Below, piece after piece: positions 1 through 8,534 of a DNA stretch of 64,000 bases. Position numbers and translations under genes: made by a program. The stretch comes from an uncultured Prevotella sp. GTDB taxonomy: Bacteria; Bacteroidota; Bacteroidia; Bacteroidales; Bacteroidaceae. Where the stretch lies: contig CAMORS010000002.1 in the NCBI GenBank assembly GCA_946624005.1, forward strand, positions 18,566-82,565. The letters run 5' to 3'. Under the pieces are notes generated by a model, which ran no database searches, was not told the origin of the DNA, and worked only from the letters and a program-made list of their open reading frames with translations. Position 1 is the stretch's first letter. Each line of letters opens with the position of its first letter.

Positions 1-30
1 TTGCTGTTTCTGTTTTTCTTTGTAATTTTG
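1..30 (+). promoter_or_regulatory. Bacteroidetes-type promoter for tamB (TTG 1-3, 19 nt, TAATTTTG 23-30)
   Basis: Matches the -33 TTG / -7 TAnnTTTG consensus with 19-nt spacing. Confidence 0.5.
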
Positions 31-36
31 CACCGT

Positions 37-3000
37 TTGAAAACACTTAAGCGAATCGTACAAGGAGTGCTCTGGACCATTGTCGGCCTGTATGCCTTCC
101 TATTCGTACTGCTGAAGATACCGGCAGTACAGGGGTGGATTGGCTCGCAGGCAGCACATGCCCTATCCGAAAAACTGGGCACGGAGGTGAGCGTCGGTAG
201 GGTGGAGATAGGACTGTTCAACCGTATCGTTGTCGACGATGTGCAGATGGACGATCAGTCGGGCAGGCAGATGCTTCAAGCCTCGCGCTTGTCGGCAAAG
301 GCCAATATCATCGACTTGCTGGAAGGGAAGGTCAACATCTCGTCGGTACAGCTCTTCGGCGTGCAGGCCAATCTCTATCAGCAAGATGCCCAGTCGAAAC
401 CTAACTTCCAGTTTGTGCTCGACTCGCTATCGTCGAAAGACAACCAGAAGAAGTCGGCGCTCGACCTGAGCATCCACTCGCTCATTATTCGTCATGGTGC
501 CGTGAAGTTCGACCGTCTTGACCTTCCACCCACTCACGGTCGTTTCAATACAGCCCATCTCGACATCGGCAACGTGAGTGCCCACATCGTGCTGCACCGG
601 CTGACCAACAGCTTGATCGATGCACAGGTGAAGAAGCTGACGATGAGCGAAGCTTCCGGCATCGACCTCAGGTCGCTGACCGGCCGTCTGAAAGCTGACA
701 GCACCGGAGCCGTGCTGACCGATTTCGAGCTTGCCCTGCCTCGCACCCGCCTGGCTGTCCAGCAGGCAGAGGCTCACTACCAATGGAAAGACGGTGCACC
801 CGATATGCGCACGATGACCTATCGGGCCAAGGTGAAGGATGCCAATATAATGCCATCGGAGCTGGCACCTTTTGTGCCTTCTGTCAAGTCGTTTGACAGA
901 CCTCTGGTTCTTTCAATGGAAGTCAATGGCAACCGCCATAAGCATCAAATATCCAACCTCTCGGTTTTGACGTACAATCAAGGCGTTGCGCTCAGGGCGC
1001 GACAAGTATGGCTCGACACCAGCGCAAAAAGTGCCACGATGGCGGCCGCCCGTTCGGCCGACTTGACTGTCAGCGAGAAAGCCCTTGCCGAGATAGCCGA
1101 CGATTTGTCGTCGGCCAAGATTCAGCTTCCTGAACAACTGCTCCGTTTGGGCAGTATCCACTGGCAGGGCGATGCAGACTATGGTCCTCATCGGCTGTCG
1201 GCCGACGGTATGCTGACGACCGATGCCGGCCGACTGAAATTGCAAGCTGAGACGCGCGACCAAGTATTCAACGGACAGGTGGAAGCCACAGAGGTGGACA
1301 TGGGCCGCGTGCTCGACAACGAGCTGTTTGGGATGCTCTCTGCACGTTTGACAGCACAAGGGTCATGGCCTTTAAAGGATGAACTGAGTATAAAAGGAAA
1401 CATTACTGATTTTGATGTCAAATCCTATCGTTTCAACAACTTATCGGTTGATGGAAGGTTGTTGAACAAAACGATGGAAGGGCATTTCAATTTAGACGAT
1501 CCGAATGCCCAGCTGGATTTCGACGGTACCATCGACCTCAGCGCACAAGAACCGGCCGTCGTCGCTCAGGCTACTGTTCGCCACTTCAATCCGAATGCCA
1601 TCGGGCTCACACAGCAATATCCCGACACCTTCTTCGAGGCCGACATGGAGGCCGACCTGAAAGGCTCTTCGCTGAACAATGCCAACGGCTCGTTGCTCAT
1701 CAGACAGTTCAGCATGGCAGGCCCCGACCATCACTACCAGCTCGACCGCTTGGTGGTAGATGCCACATCGGAGGGAGCAGACCGCTCGTTGGCCATCGAT
1801 AGCGACTTCGGACAGGTAGCCCTTCGTGGAAAGTACGACTATAGTACACTTTCGGAGAGCATCATCCACTTCCTCTCGCAAAAGCTGCCCATGCTGCCCG
1901 GTCTGCCAAAGGTGCAACCTTCGGGCAACAACAGCTTCGCCCTTCATGCCGACATCCGGCGGAGCGACTGGCTGCAGGCCTTCTTTGGCATTCCCCTCTC
2001 GATAGAAAAGCCTTTGATTGTGGATGGCACGATCAACGATAGCCAGAAGCAGATGTTCGCCGACCTTCTGGCTCCCAGCTTCTACTTTGACGGTGGTGCT
2101 TACCAGAATGTCGTCGCCCATGTCACTACCAACGACGAAGGACAACTTGAGACGCAGACAAGCCTCACCAAACTGATGGACAACGGCAGGAAGCTCGATG
2201 TGCAGGTGGAAGCGCAGGCAGGTAGCAACGAGATTGTTTCTGCTATCACATGGGACGATCACCAGCAGCGACCGATGAAGGGACGACTGCTCAGCACCAC
2301 CGAGTTGTTCCGTAACGAGCGAGGTGAGCAGACGGCTCACATTCGTGTGCACCCATCGGAAATACAGATGGGTGATACGGCATGGCAAGTTGAGCCATCG
2401 GACATACTTTACAGTAAGAACAACCTGGTGGTCGACTATTTTGCTGTAGCCCACAACCGGCAGCACATCATCGTGCAGGGAAAGGCCACCGAGCATCGCA
2501 GCGATTCGCTCGTCGTCGACCTGAGCGACGTCGATGTCAACTACATCACCAATATGGTCAACTTCCACGCTGTCGAGTTCGGCGGCAAGGTGAGCGGCAG
2601 AGCCTGTGTGCGGTCGGCCTTCCGGCAGCCCGATGCCTATGCCGACATCAGCGTCAGGCAGTTCACCTTCGAGGAGGGGCGCTTGGGGACACTCTTCGCC
2701 AAAGCACGATGGAACAGAGAAGAAAAACAGATAGACATCGACGCCCATGCCGACGAGCCGGAAGACTCGGGCTATGGACAAACGCTCGTCAATGGGTATA
2801 TCTCACCGTCGAAACACTTCATCGACCTCGCTATCCGTCCGCGCAGGGCACGGGCCGAGTTCTTAGAGAGTTTTTGCGGTAGCTTTATGGACAATGTAGC
2901 GGTGAGCGTAACGGGCGACCTCCGTCTGGCGGGCGACTTGAGTGAAATCAACCTGACGGGCGAGGCCGTTGCTGATGGTGAGCTCGATATCACCAGTCTC

Positions 3001-4515
3001 AACACCCACTACGTGCTACGCAACGATACCATCAGGCTCATTCCTAACGAGATTATCTTCCAAAACGATACCATCCGCGACATCCCCTCCTTTGGAGGGG
3101 CTAGGGGAGGTCTCGGCATCGTCAACGGTGCCCTGCACCACCAGGCTTTGACCAACCTGACCTACGACATTGATATCAAAGCGCAGAACCTGCTCTGCTA
3201 CGACTTCCACGACTACGGCGAGAGCACCTTCTTCGGAACAGTCTACGGCACGGGCGACTGTGCTATCCGCGGGCGGCGTGGGACGATAGACTTCGACATC
3301 AACGTTACGCCCGAAGAAGGTTCGTTCATCGAGTATAACGCTGCTTCGCCCGATGCCATCACCAACCGTGAGTTTATCACATGGCGGTCGAGGGGCGAGG
3401 ATTATTCGAGGTACGAGATTTCTTCGAGGTACGAGGTACGAGGTACGAGGTACGAGAATAGTTTGGTGGAAGGCGAAGACGGTAATCTCGTACCTCGTAC
3501 CTCGCACCTCGCACCTCGAGATAACGCTTCCGACCTGCGGCTGAACTTCCTCATCAATGCCACTCCCGACTGCACGCTGCGTGTGCTGATGGATCGCGAG
3601 AGTGGCGACTGCATCGCGCTGAACGGTACGGGTGCCATCCGTGCTACCTATTATAATAAAGGTTCGTTCGATATGTTTGGCAATTATCTCATCGACCACG
3701 GTTCGTACAAGCTCACCATCCAGAACCTGATGAAGAAGGAGTTCGCGTTCCAGCCTGGCAGCGCCATCGTCTTCGGAGGCGACCCCTATCTCGCAACACT
3801 CAATCTGAACGCTCTCTACACCGTCAACGGTGTGGCTCTCTCCGACTTGCAGATAGGCCGTAGCTTCTCGTCGAACAACGTTCGTGTCGACTGTCTGATG
3901 AACATCGGCGGAACACCGCAGCAGCCTCATGTAGAGTTCGACCTTGACATGCCTACCGTCAGTGCCGACGCCAAGCAGATGGTACGTCAGCTCATCAACA
4001 GCGAAGAAGAGATGAACCAGCAGGTCATCTACCTGCTCTCCATCGGACGTTTCTATACACAGAATGCCAACAATGCCGACGAGAACCAGAGTCAGACGTC
4101 GCTCGCCATGCAGTCGCTCTTGAGTGGTACCATCAGTCAGCAGATTAACAACGTGTTGGGCACCCTTGTCCACTCGTCCAACTGGAACTTCGGAGCCAAT
4201 ATCTCTACCGGCGACGAGGGTTGGAACAATGCCGAATACGAAGGATTGCTCTCCGGCCGACTGCTCAACAACCGACTCTTGATCAACGGACAGTTTGGCT
4301 ATCGTGATAATGCCAACGCCACCACATCGTTCATCGGCGACTTCGACGTGCGCTACCTCCTGCTGCCCAACGGCAATTTGGCCGTGAAGGTGTACAACCA
4401 GACCAACGACCGCTATTTCACCCGCAGCAGTCTCAACACACAGGGCATTGGCTTTGTGTTGAAGAAAGACTTCAATTCGTGGCGCGACCTGTTTGGTTGG
4501 AGAAAGAAGAAGTAG
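37..4515 (+). CDS. tamB: TamB/DUF490-like translocation and assembly module protein
   Basis: About 1500-aa ORF with an N-terminal TM anchor (RIVQGVLWTIVGLYAFLFVLLKIP), long beta-rich body and C-terminal DUF490-like end (ISTGDEGWNNAEYEGLLSGRLLNNRLLINGQFGYRDN). ORF is open to base 1; likely TTG start at 37 just after a TAATTTTG promoter box. Confidence 0.85.
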   Translation: MKTLKRIVQGVLWTIVGLYAFLFVLLKIPAVQGWIGSQAAHALSEKLGTEVSVGRVEIGLFNRIVVDDVQMDDQSGRQMLQASRLSAKANIIDLLEGKVNISSVQLFGVQANLYQQDAQSKPNFQFVLDSLSSKDNQKKSALDLSIHSLIIRHGAVKFDRLDLPPTHGRFNTAHLDIGNVSAHIVLHRLTNSLIDAQVKKLTMSEASGIDLRSLTGRLKADSTGAVLTDFELALPRTRLAVQQAEAHYQWKDGAPDMRTMTYRAKVKDANIMPSELAPFVPSVKSFDRPLVLSMEVNGNRHKHQISNLSVLTYNQGVALRARQVWLDTSAKSATMAAARSADLTVSEKALAEIADDLSSAKIQLPEQLLRLGSIHWQGDADYGPHRLSADGMLTTDAGRLKLQAETRDQVFNGQVEATEVDMGRVLDNELFGMLSARLTAQGSWPLKDELSIKGNITDFDVKSYRFNNLSVDGRLLNKTMEGHFNLDDPNAQLDFDGTIDLSAQEPAVVAQATVRHFNPNAIGLTQQYPDTFFEADMEADLKGSSLNNANGSLLIRQFSMAGPDHHYQLDRLVVDATSEGADRSLAIDSDFGQVALRGKYDYSTLSESIIHFLSQKLPMLPGLPKVQPSGNNSFALHADIRRSDWLQAFFGIPLSIEKPLIVDGTINDSQKQMFADLLAPSFYFDGGAYQNVVAHVTTNDEGQLETQTSLTKLMDNGRKLDVQVEAQAGSNEIVSAITWDDHQQRPMKGRLLSTTELFRNERGEQTAHIRVHPSEIQMGDTAWQVEPSDILYSKNNLVVDYFAVAHNRQHIIVQGKATEHRSDSLVVDLSDVDVNYITNMVNFHAVEFGGKVSGRACVRSAFRQPDAYADISVRQFTFEEGRLGTLFAKARWNREEKQIDIDAHADEPEDSGYGQTLVNGYISPSKHFIDLAIRPRRARAEFLESFCGSFMDNVAVSVTGDLRLAGDLSEINLTGEAVADGELDITSLNTHYVLRNDTIRLIPNEIIFQNDTIRDIPSFGGARGGLGIVNGALHHQALTNLTYDIDIKAQNLLCYDFHDYGESTFFGTVYGTGDCAIRGRRGTIDFDINVTPEEGSFIEYNAASPDAITNREFITWRSRGEDYSRYEISSRYEVRGTRYENSLVEGEDGNLVPRTSHLAPRDNASDLRLNFLINATPDCTLRVLMDRESGDCIALNGTGAIRATYYNKGSFDMFGNYLIDHGSYKLTIQNLMKKEFAFQPGSAIVFGGDPYLATLNLNALYTVNGVALSDLQIGRSFSSNNVRVDCLMNIGGTPQQPHVEFDLDMPTVSADAKQMVRQLINSEEEMNQQVIYLLSIGRFYTQNANNADENQSQTSLAMQSLLSGTISQQINNVLGTLVHSSNWNFGANISTGDEGWNNAEYEGLLSGRLLNNRLLINGQFGYRDNANATTSFIGDFDVRYLLLPNGNLAVKVYNQTNDRYFTRSSLNTQGIGFVLKKDFNSWRDLFGWRKKK
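3084..3110 (+). repeat. CCCCTCC-TTT-GGAGGGG-CTAGGGGAGG hairpin repeat inside tamB
   Basis: Perfect 7-bp stem; similar G/C-block hairpins are intergenic at 18241-18268 and 41100-41126. Confidence 0.6.
3388..3525 (+). repeat. GAGGTAC 7-mer inverted repeat element inserted in frame in tamB
   Basis: (GAGGTAC)n ... GAGAATAGT...GGTAATCTC ... (GTACCTC)n, ending CCTCGAGATAAC. Its reverse complement matches the intergenic element at 12099-12214. Confidence 0.85.
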
Positions 4516-7500
4516 TCTTGTGGCAATAGTCGGTGGGGCTCATGCCGATGTGCTTCTTGAACGTTTTCGAGAAGTAGTTAGGGTCGGAAAAGCCTGTTGC
4601 GTAGGCTGTTTCCGACACATTATATCCCTGATGCAACATCTGGCACGCCTTGTCGAGTCGTTTCTTGCGGATGTAGTCGCCCATCGACATGTTGAGGATG
4701 TTTTTCATCTTGATGTGCAGCAAACTGCGGCTGATGGCCAGAGCGGTGGTGATGTCGGTGATGGAGAAGTCGCTGTTGGCGATATTGTCTTCTACAAGCT
4801 GGTTCATCTTCTGCACGAAAGTCTTGTCCAAGGGGCTCAGCGTGGTGGCCTCTTCTGTATCGGTATCGCCCTCTACGATTTGCTGCTGGCGCTTTTTGAC
4901 CAGCTGCAAGATATTGTTCACCTGCAGCTGCAGAATCTGTGGGTCGAAAGGTTTCGCTACGTAAGCCTCGGCTCCGCTTTGATAGCCCTGCACGACATCC
5001 TCATTCTCGCTCTTGGCGGTGAGCAGGATGACGGGGATATGCGATGTCTGCATATCGTTCTTCAGCTGTCGGCAGAGCTCTATGCCATCCATCTCGGGCA
5101 TCATCACGTCGGCGATGACAAGCTGTATCTCGTGGTCGTGGGTGAGCTGCAGAGCCTCTTTCCCATTAGCGGCGGTGACGACATTATAGAGAGGCGAGAA
5201 GAAGTCGTCGAGAAATTCTCGCAGGTCGTTGTTGTCATCGACAATGAGAAGGGTCAGCGGCTTATCAGCGGCTTTGTCGGCGGCAGTCGTCGCGGTGTTG
5301 TCTGTTGTAGCCAGGGTGTAGGTCTTCATCTGGCTGAAGCGATACTGCTCGATGGGTGTTACGATACTGTCGTCGCGGATGAGGTTGTGCTCGTTGAAGG
5401 CATTGTCGCTGACGTTGAGCCACACGGTGAAGGTGGTGCCTTTCCCTACGGTGCTCTCCACCCGGATCTCTCCCTTCTGTACCTCGACGAGGTGTTTCAC
5501 CAGCGAGAGTCCGATGCCCCATCCGTTGTTGTTGGCATTATAGCCTCGTTTCGTCTGGTAGTAGCGGTCGAAGATATGCTCCAGTTCTTCGGCTACGATG
5601 CCGATACCGGTGTCGCTGACGTCGAGGCGCAGGTAGTTGTATGTATCGTTGCCATGATTCGTTATCGATGCATTGACGTCGATTCCTCCGGTGTTGGTAT
5701 ATTTCAGGGCATTCGACATCAGGTTGTAGAGAATATGTTCCAGATAGGAAGGTGAGAACCAAACGTCCTCGCCGTTGTTCTCGCTCTTGACTGTGAGCGT
5801 CAGTCCCTGGTCGCTGCAAGCCATGCGGAAAGGTTGCAGGGCCAGTTCGATGAAGTCGAGCGGGTTACCTTTCTGCAGGAAGAAGGGGAAGCTGTCCGTC
5901 TCCACCTTGTTGAAGGTGATGAGTTCTCCGACGAGCTGTTCCATCTTGGCGGCATTCTTGATGGCCATGTCGATACTCTTCTGTTGGCTCTGGCTCATGC
6001 CTTCGTTGGAGATGCTCTTCAGCGGTGCGATGATGAGCGAGAGCGGTGTCTTCAGTTCGTGCGACGCGATGGTGAAGAAGTTCTGTCTAACGGCATCCAG
6101 TTCGCGCAGCTTCTCTCTCTCCATGTTGGCGATGCGCACATCGTTCTTCTCCCTCATTCTCACGAGGAAGAGCCGCCATGCAAACCAGCCGATGGCTGCC
6201 AAGACCAGCAGGTAGAGCAGATAGGCCCACGTCGATCGGTAGAAGGGCGGGCGCACAACGATGGTGATGACCTTCTCGGGACAGCGTTCCCATCCCTCGT
6301 TGCTGTTGTTGGCACGGATATGTAGCCGGTACGACCCTGCCGGCAGGTTGAAGCTGGAGAAACGTCTTTCGTCGTAGACATCACGCCATCGCTTGTCGAT
6401 GCCTTCGAGCCACACCTGGTAGCGTATGGTCGACGAGTTGCTGGGCATGATGACGCCATAGTCGAGCACGAAGTGTGAGGCTTGGTCGTGGCTGAGCACG
6501 ATGCGTTCGACATCGTCGTATTTGCGCAGGTGTACATAGAAGGGGCCGTTGTTGACCTTGACGTTCTGTGGTCTGAAGGCGATGAGTCCGTTGATGGTTC
6601 CGAAGAGCATGGTGCCGTCGGCCGTCTTCATCGACGAGGCGTAGTTGAACTGGTTGGAGGGCAGTCCGTTGCTCTGTGCCGTGAATCGGTTGACGGCATG
6701 TGTTGCAGGGTCGTAGCGGAAGAGTCCCTGGCTGGTGCTGATCCAAAGAGCACCGCTGTTGTCTTCTTCGATGCTGCAGATGGTCGCCTTCCTGAATTTC
6801 TCGTCGTCGAGCGATTGGATGATTCCTGTCTTGGTGTTGAGATACTGCAGCCCGCTATTGTTTGTGCCAATCCATAGTATGCCTCGCGAATCACGGAAAA
6901 GGCTGATGATGTAGTTCTCCAAAAGTCCTTTGCCACTCTCCTTGCTGATGCCCGTCACTTTTTGGTTGGCATGATTGATGTGGAAGATGCCGCTGTTGAT
7001 GGTTCCCACCCAGAGGTTGTCGTCGTTGTCAATGTGTAGGGTGTAGATAAACTGCTTGTCAAGCTTGCTGTTGCCCACCGTGCGGAACAGGTCGCTTGCT
7101 GGGTCGTAGTAGCGTAGTCCCTGCATGGTGGCTATCCACATCCGTCCGCTTTTCTGTTGTGCGAAGTAGAACACCCCCTCGGCGTCGAGTCCGCGAGCAT
7201 GAAGGTAGTGAACATGTCGGTGCGTGCGGATATTGTAGCGGTAGAGTCCCTCGAAGCGTGTTCCAATCCATATCTCGCCCGTGTTGCGGTCGTAATGCAG
7301 AGCGTGGATATTGTTGCCCATGTCGGGAATGCCGTTGAAGACGGTGAATCGCGATGTCTTCCTGTCGTAGATGTTGATGCCCCCGTCCTCTGTTGCTATC
7401 CAGAAGATACCGGGCTCTGGCTCTATGATGTTGCGCGGCACGCGGGCTTTGAGCGAAGCCGGATCATCTCCGGGCTCGAATACCTGAAACTGCTCGTAGT

Positions 7501-8470
7501 CGCTCAGCAGATAGTCAATGCCTCCGAAGTAAGAGCCTATCCATACGTTGCGGTCGCGGTCGAAGAGGATAGAGTAAACGGCATTGTCGCTGAGCGAGTG
7601 GATATTGTGATACTCGTGTTGCAGGATTTCTATCTTTCCGTCGGGATGGATGATGGTGATGCCCTTCTCTGTTCCGAGCCATATACGGTGCAAGTGGTCT
7701 TCGTTGATACATCTGATGAAGCCGCTTGAGATCTGTCCCGGCGGAAACACCTTCGATGTTCCCTTCTTGGTATCGATGCACATGGCCCCCTGTCCGTTGC
7801 GTCCCACCCAAAGGCGTCCTTTCGAATCGAAGTGGATGGGCACGATAACGTTATTGCCCTTCATGAAGTCGGCGTAGTATTGGGCAGGCAGTCGCATGAT
7901 TTTTGTGAAAGACTTGTCGTAGTGGAAAATGAGGGTGTTGGTGGCTACATAAAGCCGGCCGTCGTTGTCAACATCGAGCGCATTGATCCAGTCGTCGCCG
8001 AAGATGGTCATCCTTTCGATGGTGTCTTTCTCTTCGTTGTATCGACAAAGCGTCATACCGCCGAAAAAGATGTTTCCCTCGTTATCTTCTGTTATCGACC
8101 AGAAGAGCCCTTGCGGTTGCGAATAGCAACGGAAGTCGTCTGTTTTGCTGCGATAGCGGCAGATGCCGTTCTCCGTAGCCACCCAGAGCCGTTGCTTCTT
8201 GTCAACGAGCAGCGCGTGCACCATGTTGTGAGTCAGCGAGTTGGCCTCGTCGTTGTGATAGTAGGTGTAGATGTTGTAGCCGTCGTAGCGCGACAGTCCG
8301 TTGCGGGTGCCTATCCAGAGGTTGCCCTTCGCATCCTGAGCCAGCGCCTCCACCTGCTGATGAGGCAGTCCGTTCTGGCTGTTGATGTGCAAAAACTTGT
8401 AGTTGGCTCCGAGCAGTTGCTGCACCGAAGCCACTACAACCAGGATCATGAGACACACGTTTTTCTTCAT
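4472..8470 (-). CDS. Hybrid two-component system (HTCS) sensor/response regulator: propeller repeats, Y_Y_Y, histidine kinase, receiver, AraC HTH
   Basis: 1332 aa; repeated WIGT/GLxRY propeller motifs, HELKTPLSLI H-box, GIGLSLVKHLVE, receiver LLIVDDNNDLREFL, AraC C-terminus (TGFSDPNYFSKTFKKHIGMSPTDY). Confidence 0.95.
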   Translation of the reverse strand: MKKNVCLMILVVVASVQQLLGANYKFLHINSQNGLPHQQVEALAQDAKGNLWIGTRNGLSRYDGYNIYTYYHNDEANSLTHNMVHALLVDKKQRLWVATENGICRYRSKTDDFRCYSQPQGLFWSITEDNEGNIFFGGMTLCRYNEEKDTIERMTIFGDDWINALDVDNDGRLYVATNTLIFHYDKSFTKIMRLPAQYYADFMKGNNVIVPIHFDSKGRLWVGRNGQGAMCIDTKKGTSKVFPPGQISSGFIRCINEDHLHRIWLGTEKGITIIHPDGKIEILQHEYHNIHSLSDNAVYSILFDRDRNVWIGSYFGGIDYLLSDYEQFQVFEPGDDPASLKARVPRNIIEPEPGIFWIATEDGGINIYDRKTSRFTVFNGIPDMGNNIHALHYDRNTGEIWIGTRFEGLYRYNIRTHRHVHYLHARGLDAEGVFYFAQQKSGRMWIATMQGLRYYDPASDLFRTVGNSKLDKQFIYTLHIDNDDNLWVGTINSGIFHINHANQKVTGISKESGKGLLENYIISLFRDSRGILWIGTNNSGLQYLNTKTGIIQSLDDEKFRKATICSIEEDNSGALWISTSQGLFRYDPATHAVNRFTAQSNGLPSNQFNYASSMKTADGTMLFGTINGLIAFRPQNVKVNNGPFYVHLRKYDDVERIVLSHDQASHFVLDYGVIMPSNSSTIRYQVWLEGIDKRWRDVYDERRFSSFNLPAGSYRLHIRANNSNEGWERCPEKVITIVVRPPFYRSTWAYLLYLLVLAAIGWFAWRLFLVRMREKNDVRIANMEREKLRELDAVRQNFFTIASHELKTPLSLIIAPLKSISNEGMSQSQQKSIDMAIKNAAKMEQLVGELITFNKVETDSFPFFLQKGNPLDFIELALQPFRMACSDQGLTLTVKSENNGEDVWFSPSYLEHILYNLMSNALKYTNTGGIDVNASITNHGNDTYNYLRLDVSDTGIGIVAEELEHIFDRYYQTKRGYNANNNGWGIGLSLVKHLVEVQKGEIRVESTVGKGTTFTVWLNVSDNAFNEHNLIRDDSIVTPIEQYRFSQMKTYTLATTDNTATTAADKAADKPLTLLIVDDNNDLREFLDDFFSPLYNVVTAANGKEALQLTHDHEIQLVIADVMMPEMDGIELCRQLKNDMQTSHIPVILLTAKSENEDVVQGYQSGAEAYVAKPFDPQILQLQVNNILQLVKKRQQQIVEGDTDTEEATTLSPLDKTFVQKMNQLVEDNIANSDFSITDITTALAISRSLLHIKMKNILNMSMGDYIRKKRLDKACQMLHQGYNVSETAYATGFSDPNYFSKTFKKHIGMSPTDYCHKTTSSFSNQTGRATN

Positions 8471-8499
8471 GTCGCTAATCTCCTATCTTTAAAATTCCA

Positions 8500-8534
8500 C
8501 CTCTCACTCCTCACTTCTCACTCCTCAACTCTCA
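8500..8534 (-). repeat. Heptamer array TGANNNN x5 starting at the stop codon of the GH2-GH43 gene
   Basis: Minus strand: TGAGAGT TGAGGAG TGAGAAG TGAGGAG TGAGAGG; the first TGA is the stop codon. Confidence 0.85.

Noticed and set aside
1492-2781. Long antisense ORF (429 aa) inside tamB
   Set aside because: Mirror ORF of a high-GC coding gene; no recognisable family and opposite strand has clear protein features.
4493-5755. 420-aa plus-strand ORF antisense to the HTCS gene
   Set aside because: Valine/histidine-rich mirror translation; the minus strand encodes well-defined kinase and receiver motifs.
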